DNA of 64,000 nt. Source: Primorskyibacter marinus. GTDB lineage: Bacteria; Pseudomonadota; Alphaproteobacteria; Rhodobacterales; Rhodobacteraceae. Below are positions 47,422 to 56,351 of this stretch, piece by piece. The notes beneath the pieces were generated by a model. It searched no databases. It worked only from the letters and a program-made list of their open reading frames with translations, and was not told where the DNA came from. Made by a program: the position numbers and the translations under genes. The stretch is taken from NCBI RefSeq assembly GCF_003313245.1, contig NZ_QJSD01000002.1, forward strand, positions 434,001 through 498,000, given 5' to 3'. The first letter of the stretch is position 1; each line of letters opens with the position of its first letter.

Positions 47422-48726
47422 ATGGCTGATCTGACAACCGATTTCGTAGGGATAAAATCCCCAAACCCGTTCTGGCTGGCCTCCGCGCCGCCCACCGACA
47501 AGGAATACAACGTCCGACGTGCCTTTGAGGCAGGTTGGGGCGGTGTCGTGTGGAAGACGCTGGGTGAGGACCCACCCATCGTGAACGTCAACGGCCCGCG
47601 TTACGGCGCAATCTGGGGCGCGGACCGACGCTTGCTGGGTCTCAACAACATCGAATTGATCACCGATCGCCCGTTGGAGGTGAACCTGCGAGAGATCAAG
47701 GCGGTCAAGCGCGACTATCCGGATCGCGCTGTTGTCGTCTCGCTGATGGTACCTTGCGAGGAGGAGGCCTGGAAGAAGATCCTGCCTCTGGTCGAGGAAA
47801 CAGGCGCTGACGGGGTAGAGTTGAACTTTGGCTGCCCTCACGGGATGAGCGAGCGCGGCATGGGGTCAGCCGTGGGGCAGGTGCCGGAATATATCGAGAT
47901 GGTGACCCGCTGGGTCAAGCAATACACACGCATGCCCTGCATCGTGAAGCTGACGCCCAACATCACCGATGTGCGCAAGCCTGCCGCCGCGGCCCATGCC
48001 GGGGGCGCGGATGCGGTCAGCCTGATCAACACGATCAACTCCATCACCGGGGTTGATCTGGACATATTCGCGCCCGAACCCACGATTGACGGTAAGGGCG
48101 CGCATGGGGGCTATTGCGGTCCGGCGGTCAAGCCCATCGCCCTGAACATGGTCGCCGAGATTGCGCGTTCGCCCGAAATGAAGGGCCTGCCGATCAGCGG
48201 CATTGGGGGTGTAACCACTTGGAAAGACGCCGCCGAATTCATGGTGCTGGGCGCGGGCAATGTGCAGGTCTGTACCGCCGCGATGACTTACGGTTTCAAG
48301 GTCGTGCAGGAGATGATCTCTGGCCTGTCGCAGTTCATGGATGAAAAGGGCCTCACGGATACGTCAGAGCTGATAGGTCGCGCGGTGCCAAACATCAGTG
48401 ACTGGCAGCATCTCAACCTCAACTATGTCACCAAGGCCGAAATTGATCAGGACCTGTGCATCAGTTGCGGGCGCTGCTACGCTGCCTGCGAGGATACCAG
48501 CCATCAGGCCATCGCCATGTCCGACGACCGGGTCTTTACGGTCAAGGATGAAGAATGCGTGGCCTGCAACCTGTGCGTCAATGTCTGCCCGGTCGAGGAC
48601 TGCATCACCATGGTCGAGATGCAGCCCGGCCAGACAGATCCGCGCACCGGGCAAAAGGTGGTCAAGGACTATGCCAACTGGACGACCCATCCCAATAATC
48701 CCGGCGCGGTGAAAGCCGCCGAATGA
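47422..48726 (+). CDS. preA: NAD-dependent dihydropyrimidine dehydrogenase, PreA subunit
   Basis: A 434-residue enzyme with an FMN-binding TIM barrel (about 1-330) similar to dihydroorotate dehydrogenase class 1B, including NFGCPHGM, IVKLTPNITD and ISGIGGVTTW. The C-terminus adds two 4Fe-4S motifs: CISCGRCYAAC and CVACNLCVNVCP. It reduces uracil or thymine to the dihydro form, first step of reductive pyrimidine breakdown. Together with preT it forms a complete dehydrogenase. Downstream pathway genes (dihydropyrimidinase) are not in this window. Confidence 0.95.
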   Translation: MADLTTDFVGIKSPNPFWLASAPPTDKEYNVRRAFEAGWGGVVWKTLGEDPPIVNVNGPRYGAIWGADRRLLGLNNIELITDRPLEVNLREIKAVKRDYPDRAVVVSLMVPCEEEAWKKILPLVEETGADGVELNFGCPHGMSERGMGSAVGQVPEYIEMVTRWVKQYTRMPCIVKLTPNITDVRKPAAAAHAGGADAVSLINTINSITGVDLDIFAPEPTIDGKGAHGGYCGPAVKPIALNMVAEIARSPEMKGLPISGIGGVTTWKDAAEFMVLGAGNVQVCTAAMTYGFKVVQEMISGLSQFMDEKGLTDTSELIGRAVPNISDWQHLNLNYVTKAEIDQDLCISCGRCYAACEDTSHQAIAMSDDRVFTVKDEECVACNLCVNVCPVEDCITMVEMQPGQTDPRTGQKVVKDYANWTTHPNNPGAVKAAE

Positions 48727-49070
48727 ACTGCTTTTTCTGACGCGGTCTTCGCTGTGAACATAAACGACATGCCGCCTCGGTCTCTGCCCGTGGGCGGCAT
48801 TCGCTTTTGCAGGCGCAGCCCTCTTCCGAGTTCAATCAATCGCTTTTTCAAAACCAGCGATACGACGAACACATTTCCGGCCACGACCGTTTGATACCTT
48901 TATTGCGACTATTGCGACGATGACGTGAGAAACGAGGGCGCGGCCACAAGGCTGGAAAGCACGCTGTGCAGCCCTGTGGTTTTCGGCGCGGTGGCGTGCC
49001 CGTGTACCGGCCTATCTTGGACTGATCCAAAGCAGCCCTGGCATTCTGGCGGGTGGTCGTTGCTGCGCGG
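48727..49070. other. 344-base intergenic region after preA
   Basis: No gene is evident. It holds an imperfect terminator-like hairpin, ATGCCGCC (48769-48776) with GGCGGCAT (48793-48800), loop 16 bases, followed by TCGCTTTTGC, plausibly ending the preTA transcript. The remainder lacks repeats or motifs that I recognise. Confidence 0.5.
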
Positions 49071-50876
49071 TCAGGCGCTGCTGGTCATGATCCGGTCCAG
49101 CGGATCGTGCTCGGCCACCAGATGGCCTTCGGACACTTCATCAAGTTGCGGGACATACTCATCCTCGCCCGCCGCCAGTTTCGAGGGCAGAAAGCGCAGC
49201 GATGCGCGGGTATCCAGCGGTGAGGGCAACTCGCCCGGCAGGCGGATGCGTTCGCGCGCACGTTCCACCGCCGGGTCCGGGACCGGCACGGCAGAGATCA
49301 GCGATTGCGTGTAGGGGTGGCGCGGCCTTGCGCAGATTGTGTCGGCGTCGGCCAGTTCCACGATACGACCCAGATAAAGCACCATGATCCGATTGGAAAT
49401 CGCGCGCACCACAGACAGATCGTGACTGATGAACAGCATCGACATGCCGAATTCGTCCTGTAGATCGCGCAGAAGCTGCACGATCTGCGCCTGAATGGAT
49501 ACATCCAGCGCGGACACGGCCTCGTCGCAGATAATCAGGCGCGGCTTGTTGATCATCGCGCGGGCGATGCCGACGCGCTGGTTCTGTCCGCCCGACAATT
49601 CGTGCGGATAGCGGTTGTACATGGCTGCCTCCAGCCCGACACGTTCCATCATCGCCTGCACCTCCGCACGGCGTTCGCGCTTGGTCAGGTCAGGGCGATA
49701 GGTGCGCAGCGGCTCGGCGATGGAATCGGCGATGGTCATGCGCGGATCGAGGCTGGCAAGCGGATCCTGAAACACGATCTGCAAATCCTTGCGCTCGCGT
49801 TTCATGCCTGCCCGGTCCAGATCCGTAAGCGGTGTGCCCAGCCAGCTGACGCTGCCAGCCGAGGGTTCGATCAGGCGCAACACGGCGCGGGCCAGGGTGG
49901 ACTTGCCGCAACCGGATTCGCCGACGATGCCCAGCGTTTCGCCCGCTCGCAGGGAAAAGCTGACCCCGTTCACGGCTTTCAGCGGCACCGTGCGTCCGAA
50001 AACCCCGCCGGAAACGTGGATCGGGAAATGCACCTTCAGGTCATCGACCTTCAGCAAGGTATCGGACGCCGCGGCGGCCTTGGGTGCCTCGCCCTTGTCG
50101 ATGCGCGGCATCGCATCCAGAAGTTTGCGAGTATAGTCATGTCTGGGCGCGCTGAAGATCTGATCCGCCGGGCCTTCCTCGACAAAGGTGCCCTTGCGCA
50201 TCACTTTCACCCGGTCGCACATCCGTGCGACGACACCCATGTCATGCGTGATCAGCGCGATCGCGGTCTGCAACTCGTCCTGCAAACCCGCCATAAGGTC
50301 CAGCACATCGGCCTGCACCGTCACATCCAGCGCCGTCGTAGGTTCGTCCGCGATCAGCAGCTTTGGCTCGCACAGCATGGCCTGGGCGATCATCACCCGT
50401 TGGCGCATGCCGCCTGACAGTTCGTGCGGGTATTGGTCCAGCCGCCGCGCGGCCTCGGGGATGCGGACACGATCCAGCCAGTCAAGGCAATGTTTGCGTG
50501 CGGCAGAGCGCGACATGCCGCGATGCACCTTCAGCACCTCTGCCATCTGTGCGCCCACCTTCATATGGGGCGTCAGCGCGGTCAGCGGATCCTGAAAGAT
50601 CATGCCCACATCCGCACCGCGAATACGGTTCAGCTTGCCGGGTGACAGGTTTAGGATCTCGTTCCCGCCCAGTTTGACGGATCCGGACGCATGGCCATTG
50701 GGCGGCAGCAGCCCCATCGCGGCCATGAAACTTTGGCTTTTGCCGGACCCGCTTTCGCCGACAATGCCAAGGCATTCGCCCGCGGTGATGTCGAAAGAGA
50801 CGCCCTTTACCGCCTGCACGCGGCCATCAGGCGTCTCAAAGCCAACTGTCAGATCGGAGACGGAAAGAATGGTCAT
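49071..50876 (-). CDS. Oligopeptide-type ABC transporter ATPase, fused OppD-OppF
   Basis: A 601-residue protein with two ABC domains. The first has Walker [10 protein letters not shown], signature LSGGMRQRV and Walker [13 protein letters not shown]. The second has [23 protein letters not shown] and [12 protein letters not shown], where Ala replaces the usual Pro of DEP. Both end with the oligopeptide-family C-terminal extension typical of OppD and OppF. It energises uptake through the OppB- and OppC-like permeases encoded immediately upstream. The fusion of two ATPases in one chain is common in alphaproteobacteria. Its start is one base beyond the permease stop. Confidence 0.92.
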   Translation of the reverse strand: MTILSVSDLTVGFETPDGRVQAVKGVSFDITAGECLGIVGESGSGKSQSFMAAMGLLPPNGHASGSVKLGGNEILNLSPGKLNRIRGADVGMIFQDPLTALTPHMKVGAQMAEVLKVHRGMSRSAARKHCLDWLDRVRIPEAARRLDQYPHELSGGMRQRVMIAQAMLCEPKLLIADEPTTALDVTVQADVLDLMAGLQDELQTAIALITHDMGVVARMCDRVKVMRKGTFVEEGPADQIFSAPRHDYTRKLLDAMPRIDKGEAPKAAAASDTLLKVDDLKVHFPIHVSGGVFGRTVPLKAVNGVSFSLRAGETLGIVGESGCGKSTLARAVLRLIEPSAGSVSWLGTPLTDLDRAGMKRERKDLQIVFQDPLASLDPRMTIADSIAEPLRTYRPDLTKRERRAEVQAMMERVGLEAAMYNRYPHELSGGQNQRVGIARAMINKPRLIICDEAVSALDVSIQAQIVQLLRDLQDEFGMSMLFISHDLSVVRAISNRIMVLYLGRIVELADADTICARPRHPYTQSLISAVPVPDPAVERARERIRLPGELPSPLDTRASLRFLPSKLAAGEDEYVPQLDEVSEGHLVAEHDPLDRIMTSSA

Positions 50877-50877
50877 G

Positions 50878-51807
50878 TCAGTGATCCTTCGGGTCTAGCG
50901 CGTCACGCAGCCCATCACCGATGAAGAACATGGTGATGATGATGGTGACGTAGAAGAATAGCGGGAAGGCCAGTTGCCACAGCGTCCCGTAGGCCATCGT
51001 GCCGGCCCCTTCGGCGATGAGACGACCCAGTGACGTATTGGGTTCCGAAATCCCCAGCCCAAGGAAAGAGATGAAGGATTCCGCAAGGATCATCTCGGGC
51101 ACCAGAAGGGACGCGTAGACGATGACGACCCCTATCAGGTTGGGCAAGACATGGCGAAAGATGATCGCTGTCTCGGAGACACCGCCGGCCCGAGCGGCCT
51201 CGATGAATTCGCGTGTTTTCAGGGTCAGGGTCTGACCGCGCACGATCCGGCTCATCGTCAGCCAACTGACCGCGCCAAGGGCGACGAACAGCGTGACGAA
51301 GCTGCGTCCGGCGATGACAAGGATGAGGATCAGGATCAGCGTCAGCGGGATGGCCAGCAGAATATCGACAAAGCGCATCATCACGCTGTCCAGCTTGCCG
51401 CCAAAATAGCCCGCGATGACGCCCCAGGCCGTGCCCACGATCAGCGCCATGCCTGCACCGATCAGACCGACCAGAAGCGAGGTTCGCGTTGCCTGAATGG
51501 TGCGCGAATACAGATCGCGGCCCAGATCGTCGGCACCGAAGAAGTGGCCTGATTCCAGCGAAGGCGCGCCAAGGGCAAGCACATCGCCCATCACGACCCA
51601 GTCGATTTCCTCGTTCGACCAGACCGCGAAAAGCGGGCCGAACAGCACGAACAAGACGATCAGGCCCAGCACCAGAACGCTGGCCATTGCGGCCTTGTTG
51701 CGCAGAAACCGGCGCATGGCGTCATTCCACAGCGACCGGCCGCGCACGGCCTTGAAATCGGTGATGTCGGCGGCAAGCGCCTCGGCTTTTTTGGATGTTC
51801 CGAACAT
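50878..51807 (-). CDS. Oligopeptide-type ABC transporter permease, OppC-like
   Basis: A 309-residue inner-membrane protein. The N-terminal OppC leader ([32 protein letters not shown]) precedes six helices. The DppC-type loop [24 protein letters not shown] and the EAA loop [21 protein letters not shown], which contacts the ATPase, are clear. ATG 51807 has GAGGAGG upstream; an earlier in-frame ATG is less likely. It sits between the OppB-like and ATPase genes of one operon. Confidence 0.92.
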   Translation of the reverse strand: MFGTSKKAEALAADITDFKAVRGRSLWNDAMRRFLRNKAAMASVLVLGLIVLFVLFGPLFAVWSNEEIDWVVMGDVLALGAPSLESGHFFGADDLGRDLYSRTIQATRTSLLVGLIGAGMALIVGTAWGVIAGYFGGKLDSVMMRFVDILLAIPLTLILILILVIAGRSFVTLFVALGAVSWLTMSRIVRGQTLTLKTREFIEAARAGGVSETAIIFRHVLPNLIGVVIVYASLLVPEMILAESFISFLGLGISEPNTSLGRLIAEGAGTMAYGTLWQLAFPLFFYVTIIITMFFIGDGLRDALDPKDH

Positions 51808-51817
51808 GCGCGCCTCC

Positions 51818-52741
51818 TCAATACCGGATTTTCGGGTCAAACCACGCATAGGCGAGGTCGGTCAGCAGGTTCACCACGACAGTGAGCGCGCCGTAGAGGA
51901 TCGTGATTCCCAGCAGCACGGCGTAGTCGCGTGTCAGGGCAGAGCTGACATAGGATTGCCCCAGACCACCGGTCGAGAAATAGATGTCCACGAAGACCGA
52001 CCCGGTCAGGACGTAGACAAAAACCGGGCCCAGATAGGACACCACCGGCAGAAGCGTCGGCTTCATCGCGTGGCGCCAGATGATCGTGCGTTCCGGCAGA
52101 CCCTTGGCGCGTGCCGTGCGAATGAAGTTGGAATTCATCACCTCCAGCATCGAGGACCGGGTGATCCGCGCGATGTTGCCCATGTAGGACGTGGAGAGGG
52201 CGATCACCGGCATGATCAGATATTCCCACTGCCCACCGTTCCAGCCGCCGCCGGGCAAAAGGCCCAGCCACAGTGTGAAGGTCAGGATCAGGATCGGACC
52301 CATGATGAAGTTGGGCAACGCCTGTGCCGCGATCCCGAGGCTGACCGCGAAATAGTCCAGCCATGTATTGTGCCGGATGGCCGCCGCAATCCCCAGTGCG
52401 ATGCCCACGATGGATGCCGCCAGAAACGCCAGCGACCCATAGGTCAGTGAGATCGGAAACCCCTGCGCAATGATATCGTTCACATCGCGATCCTTGTAGC
52501 GGAAGGACGGGCCGAAATCGAAATGCAGGAAGATATTGGTGAAGTAGTCCCACAACTGCTTCCAGAGCGGTTGGTCCAGACCGTAGCGCGCTTCGATATT
52601 GGCCAGCACTTCGGGCGGCAGCGGACGCTCTGACGTGAACGGTCCGCCGGGGGCGAAATGCATCATGAAGAAGGCTGCGATGACAAGCAGCATGATGGTC
52701 GGGACGGCGACCAGCAGCCGCCTGATGACATAGGAGATCAT
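51818..52741 (-). CDS. Oligopeptide-type ABC transporter permease, OppB-like
   Basis: A 307-residue inner-membrane protein opening with MISYVIRRLLVAVPTIMLLVIAAFFMMH, the family N-terminal helix, followed by RYGLDQPLWKQLWDYF. The EAA loop RTARAKGLPERTIIWRHAMKPTLLP and the last block GSVFVDIYFSTGGLGQ are standard for OppB/DppB. It pairs with the OppC-like permease 10 bases downstream. The binding-protein gene is 118 bases upstream on the same strand. Confidence 0.93.
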   Translation of the reverse strand: MISYVIRRLLVAVPTIMLLVIAAFFMMHFAPGGPFTSERPLPPEVLANIEARYGLDQPLWKQLWDYFTNIFLHFDFGPSFRYKDRDVNDIIAQGFPISLTYGSLAFLAASIVGIALGIAAAIRHNTWLDYFAVSLGIAAQALPNFIMGPILILTFTLWLGLLPGGGWNGGQWEYLIMPVIALSTSYMGNIARITRSSMLEVMNSNFIRTARAKGLPERTIIWRHAMKPTLLPVVSYLGPVFVYVLTGSVFVDIYFSTGGLGQSYVSSALTRDYAVLLGITILYGALTVVVNLLTDLAYAWFDPKIRY

Positions 52742-52774
52742 TGCAGGACTACCCGAATGTTGAGAGAACCCGTG

Positions 52775-52843
52775 CCCCGGACTTGATCCGGGGCCTCTGC
52801 GTTTGATGCGCGCCGCTGGAGAGGCCCCGGCTCAGGGCCGGGG
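52775..52843. repeat. Paired palindromic (REP-like) repeat, copy 2
   Basis: The left arm (52775-52795) is identical to copy 1 and contains CCCCGGACTTGATCCGGGG. The right arm (52823-52843) reads CCCCGGCTCAGGGCCGGGG, diverged at the centre but still GC-palindromic at its ends. It lies between the oppA-like and oppB-like genes. Confidence 0.8.
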
Positions 52844-52859
52844 CGCGGCGCGCTACAGA

Positions 52860-54488
52860 TCATTCCGCGATCTTGTAAAGATCCTTGGAGTACCAGTTCT
52901 GCTCGACATTCTCGACGGGCCAGTTGCCCACATCGCTGTCCATCATATAGACGCCGGCATAGTGGTAGATCGGGATCACCGGCGTCTCTTCGGCGAGGAT
53001 CTGTTCGATCTCGGTGTAGATCGGCGTGGTGTCACTGGCGGATTTTGCCTCTACCAGTAATTCGTCGACACGAGGATTGCTGTACTTGCCGTCATTGTAG
53101 CCGGATTCACTGTCCAGCAGGTCGAGGAAGGTCGAGGCCTCGTTATAGTCACCGCACCATGCGCCACGCGCCAGATCGAAATCCTGATTGCCGCGAGTCT
53201 CAAGGAAGACCTTCCATTCCATATTGGCAAGGTTCGGCACCACTCCCAGTTTCTGTTTCCACATCTGGCTGAGCACCACAGCGATCTTCTCGTGGCTTTC
53301 ATCGGTGTTGTAGATCATGTCGAAGGTCAACGGGTTGTCGGGGCCGTAGCCTGCCTCTGCCAGCAATTCCTTGGCTTTTGCGTCGCGCTCGGTCTGGCTC
53401 ATTTCCGACATCTCGGTTTGCGGAGGGGTAAAGCCCGCCACGGCTTCGGGCGTGAACGTGTAGGCTTCGGGTTCGCCTCCGGCCTTGATGTTCTGGGTGA
53501 TGATCTTGCGGTCCACGGCCAGTGACAGGGCTTGCCGCACGCGCACGTCCTTGAACGCCTCGGGTCCGGTGTCGCTTTGGTTGAACGTGTAATAATAGTT
53601 GCACAGCCGCGGGAAGCTGATCGCTTCTTCGGGGTGTTCCTTCTTCAGGCGGGGGAACTGTCCGGCGGGAACTTCGGTGCGGTCCAGTTCGCCTGCCATG
53701 AACCGGGTGAGGGCCACGTTTTCATCGTTGATGACCAGCGCAACGGTCTTGTCGATGATCGTGTTGTCGTTGTCCCAGTACATCTCGTTCCGCTCGCGCA
53801 CGGAGCGTTCGTTGGGCAGATGCTCTGTCAGCACATAGGCACCGTTGGACACGATGTTTTCGGGTTTGGTCCATTCCTCGCCAAATTCCTCGACTACTTT
53901 TTGCGGCGCGGGGAAAGTGGTGGAATGAGTTGTCATCTGCGGGAAATAGCTGAGCGGCTGTGACAGGCGCACCTCCAGCGTGTGATCGTCGATGGCCGTT
54001 ACGCCAAGTTCCTCGGGGGGCATCTCACCGGCGACGATCTCCGACGCGTTCTCCAATGACATCAGCTTGACATACCATTGGTAGGGCGAGGCAAGTTCAG
54101 GCGACGCGGCGCGGCGCCAGGCGAAGACAAAATCACCCGCGGTTACAGGATCGCCGTTCGACCATTTCGCATTGTCACGCAGGTGGAACGTATAGGTCTT
54201 GGTGTCATCCGAGACATCATAATCGGTGGCAACGCCGGGAATCAGCTTGCCCTGAGCATCCTGATTCATCAGCCCTTCGAAGAGATCGCGCACGATTTCG
54301 GCACCGATCGTGTCCTCGACCACTTGCGGATCGACAGAGCTGTGCTCGTCCCCCACGCGGTAGGTAAAGGTCTGATCCTCGGCCAGCGGTTCGCCTGTGG
54401 CAGGGTGCGTGTCCTGAGCAAGCGCAGTCCCGGCCAACAGTGTGGAACACAGGAAGGTGGACAGCGTCAGCTTTGCATGATGTTTCAA
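52860..54488 (-). CDS. oppA: Oligopeptide ABC transporter substrate-binding protein, OppA-like
   Basis: A 542-residue periplasmic solute-binding protein of family 5. A signal peptide (LKHHAKLTLSTFLCSTLLAGTALA) precedes the fold. AKWSNGDPVTAGDFVFAWRR and the later GAWCGDYNEASTFLDLLDS strongly resemble OppA/MppA, pointing to oligopeptide or murein-peptide uptake. The start is TTG 54488, supported by GGGAG 7 bases upstream. It heads the minus-strand transporter operon, separated from the permeases by a repeat that may act at the RNA level to give higher binding-protein output. Confidence 0.92.
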   Translation of the reverse strand: MKHHAKLTLSTFLCSTLLAGTALAQDTHPATGEPLAEDQTFTYRVGDEHSSVDPQVVEDTIGAEIVRDLFEGLMNQDAQGKLIPGVATDYDVSDDTKTYTFHLRDNAKWSNGDPVTAGDFVFAWRRAASPELASPYQWYVKLMSLENASEIVAGEMPPEELGVTAIDDHTLEVRLSQPLSYFPQMTTHSTTFPAPQKVVEEFGEEWTKPENIVSNGAYVLTEHLPNERSVRERNEMYWDNDNTIIDKTVALVINDENVALTRFMAGELDRTEVPAGQFPRLKKEHPEEAISFPRLCNYYYTFNQSDTGPEAFKDVRVRQALSLAVDRKIITQNIKAGGEPEAYTFTPEAVAGFTPPQTEMSEMSQTERDAKAKELLAEAGYGPDNPLTFDMIYNTDESHEKIAVVLSQMWKQKLGVVPNLANMEWKVFLETRGNQDFDLARGAWCGDYNEASTFLDLLDSESGYNDGKYSNPRVDELLVEAKSASDTTPIYTEIEQILAEETPVIPIYHYAGVYMMDSDVGNWPVENVEQNWYSKDLYKIAE

Positions 54489-55002
54489 GATAGTTCTCCC
54501 ATATTACATCGACGATCCAAGGCTTCTGGTGACGAATCCTTTGATGGCGGAAGTGTAGGCTGCTGTGATGCTTCCGCAAGAGTCCTGGCGCAATTACTCG
54601 CCTTGCCTGCCGCGCCGTAAGGAAATTTTCTCGATTGGTCAAATTCTGGATCAATTTATGTATCCCATGGCCGCAGATTGAGTGTCGTGCGGACGCGCTG
54701 AGCCGGATTTTGAATAGTCGAGGGGGCGAAAGCTGCCGGATCAAGTCCGGCAGGGGAGCGCTTCAAATGTCCGGCAATCTGCGTGGCACACGTTCCGCGC
54801 ACCCGAGTGAACAATAGGAGAGCGTGGAGGCCTGATCCGCACCACCGGAATGGCGATAAGGCAAGAAGAGGAAATCAGGAAGGTGACGCCGGGTGCGATC
54901 GAACATCCAAAACGCTTATCGAAAACCATGGCGTCTGGATGTGCATTTGGGGCAGGGGATGTTTCTGACGGGGTGTGCCAAACCCGATGTGTTGGAGTTT
55001 GT
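54489..55002. other. 514-base intergenic region upstream of oppA
   Basis: No convincing gene is seen. It should hold the oppA promoter. A single palindrome related to the REP-like repeats lies at 54733-54753. The rest shows no recognised regulatory RNA. Confidence 0.5.
54733..54753. repeat. Single palindrome related to the REP-like repeats
   Basis: CTGCCGGA-TCAAG-TCCGGCAG is an 8-bp stem with a 5-base loop. It shares the core CCGGATCAAGTCCGG with copy 1 but has different flanking pairs and no partner arm nearby. Confidence 0.65.
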
Positions 55003-55731
55003 CTAGATCAACGGACGTTTGCGCAACGATTCGTCCCGGCAAAGCCCCACCTCTTCCAACGCCTCGATATCCGGCACGGTCAGTTTGCCATCGCTCCAAA
55101 AGGCGAGGTCGGCATTCCGTAATTTTGCCAAGGTCTTGTTGGTGTGAACCAGTGAAAGCCCCATCGCATCTGCCAGATCTTGCTGCCGATAGGGCAAGGG
55201 AGCAACCGTTCCTGATGTCATGTCCAACGCGTCGAGTTTGCGCCAGATCCGGGCGAGCGCCCATGCCAAAAGCTCGTAGGCCTCGCGTTGGCCCAGTGCT
55301 GCAAGGGCTTCGCCCAGAAACCTTTCTTCATTGGCGGCAAGCCAGGTCAGATCAAAGGCGCGCGCGGGCTGATTCCGGAACAGGCTCCACAATTCGGAGC
55401 GATCAAAGACACACAGGGTCATGGCGGTCGTGGCCTCGACCGAATGGGTCATCTGGTTCAGAACGCCGGCCTGAAGCCCGATGAAATCACCGGGCAGAAC
55501 CAGACTGATTACATGGCGGCGTCCATCTTCCAACAGCTTGTACCGCAGCCCCATGCCGCTGAGCGCCGTGTAAAGCTGGGGTGTGTTGGCTCCCTCTGCA
55601 AGGATCGGGGCACCGGGTTCGATGTTCATCTCGCCGACTTTGAATTTTTCCATGAATTCGATCTCTGTCGAAGACATCGGATCGAACAACGGCAACTGTC
55701 TGATCGGGCAGTTGCGGCACTTGATACCCAT
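55003..55731 (-). CDS. Crp/Fnr-family transcriptional regulator
   Basis: A 242-residue regulator. The N-terminal cyclic-nucleotide-type barrel (about 20-125) contains LPGDFIGL, and the C-terminal winged helix has the recognition region YRQQDLADAMGLSLVHTNKTLAKLR. An N-terminal CRNCPIR gives C5 and C8, with another Cys at 107. Canonical FNR needs four Cys for its oxygen-sensing 4Fe-4S cluster, and only three are near the usual places, so the signal is uncertain. GGAG lies 7 bases before the ATG. It is divergent from the receiver-like gene. Confidence 0.85.
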   Translation of the reverse strand: MGIKCRNCPIRQLPLFDPMSSTEIEFMEKFKVGEMNIEPGAPILAEGANTPQLYTALSGMGLRYKLLEDGRRHVISLVLPGDFIGLQAGVLNQMTHSVEATTAMTLCVFDRSELWSLFRNQPARAFDLTWLAANEERFLGEALAALGQREAYELLAWALARIWRKLDALDMTSGTVAPLPYRQQDLADAMGLSLVHTNKTLAKLRNADLAFWSDGKLTVPDIEALEEVGLCRDESLRKRPLI

Positions 55732-55813
55732 ATTTTCACTCCACCTATGTCATAGTTAAATGCAGAGTTTCCAAAGATGTTCCATGATTTGTCTTTGATG
55801 AACGGGAACCGTT

Positions 55814-56188
55814 ATGCTGATGACAGCCGAGAAGCCGACCACCGACACCCGCCAGTTTGGCGTGGTTTGCCAAGAGCCGGTCGTACAGCTTGATGCGGCT
55901 CAAACATTTCGAGAGGTTTTCCCCGGTGCCGCGGTTCACATGTTCCACGATCTTTCTGCGACCGCGACAGAGCTTGATGCCCTTGCCTCTTGCACGGTTT
56001 TGCTGGTTATCGGCCCCGGATTGCACTTCACCGATAATTCACTGCCCCGCCGCTTGGCCGCTCGGGGCGCTGGGCTGGTGCTGGTTGATTGCGATTCTGC
56101 CGAAGTCGAGGGGTTTGGCATAAAGCCTGTCGTGATACAGCAACCTTTTACCTCGGAAACTTTGGCTGAAGCATTGCGAAAGGTTTGA
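55814..56188 (+). CDS. Degenerate receiver-like protein
   Basis: A 124-residue cytoplasmic protein that follows a receiver fold: alternating hydrophobic strands (FGVVCQ, AAVHMF, TVLLVIG, GLVLVDC, PVVIQQ) and the typical closing helix PFTSETLAEALRKV. The phospho-acceptor Asp is absent: the third strand reads VLLVIGPG. The KP near the end is QP. It is therefore probably a pseudo-receiver that cannot be phosphorylated normally. There is no output domain. It is divergent from the Crp/Fnr gene, 82 bases away. The assignment rests on fold pattern, not a clear family match. Confidence 0.6.
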   Translation: MLMTAEKPTTDTRQFGVVCQEPVVQLDAAQTFREVFPGAAVHMFHDLSATATELDALASCTVLLVIGPGLHFTDNSLPRRLAARGAGLVLVDCDSAEVEGFGIKPVVIQQPFTSETLAEALRKV

Positions 56189-56300
56189 TTTTTTAGGACG
56201 AATGCCGGGATTGGCTTGTCGGACCATTCTTCGCGACCATCGTATCGCCGATATAGGGTGAAGGCTCTTGGGGAGGGAGCCTGAACTTCTTCGGCGGGTG

Positions 56301-56329
56301 GCCGGGGTCGCCACAAAAGCGACCCCGGC
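56301..56329. terminator. Strong hairpin between convergent genes
   Basis: An 11-bp perfect stem, GCCGGGGTCGC (56301-56311) and GCGACCCCGGC (56319-56329), loop CACAAAA. It lies between the receiver-like gene and the 3' end of dctP. No T tract follows on either strand, but its position suggests termination or 3' protection for one or both transcripts. Confidence 0.55.
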
Positions 56330-56351
56330 TTCGGTTTATGCGATGCCAGAC

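Noticed and set aside
54990-55008. FNR box (TTGAT-N4-ATCAA)
   Set aside because: Only one half-site (ATCAA) matches and it lies at the 3' end of the regulator gene.
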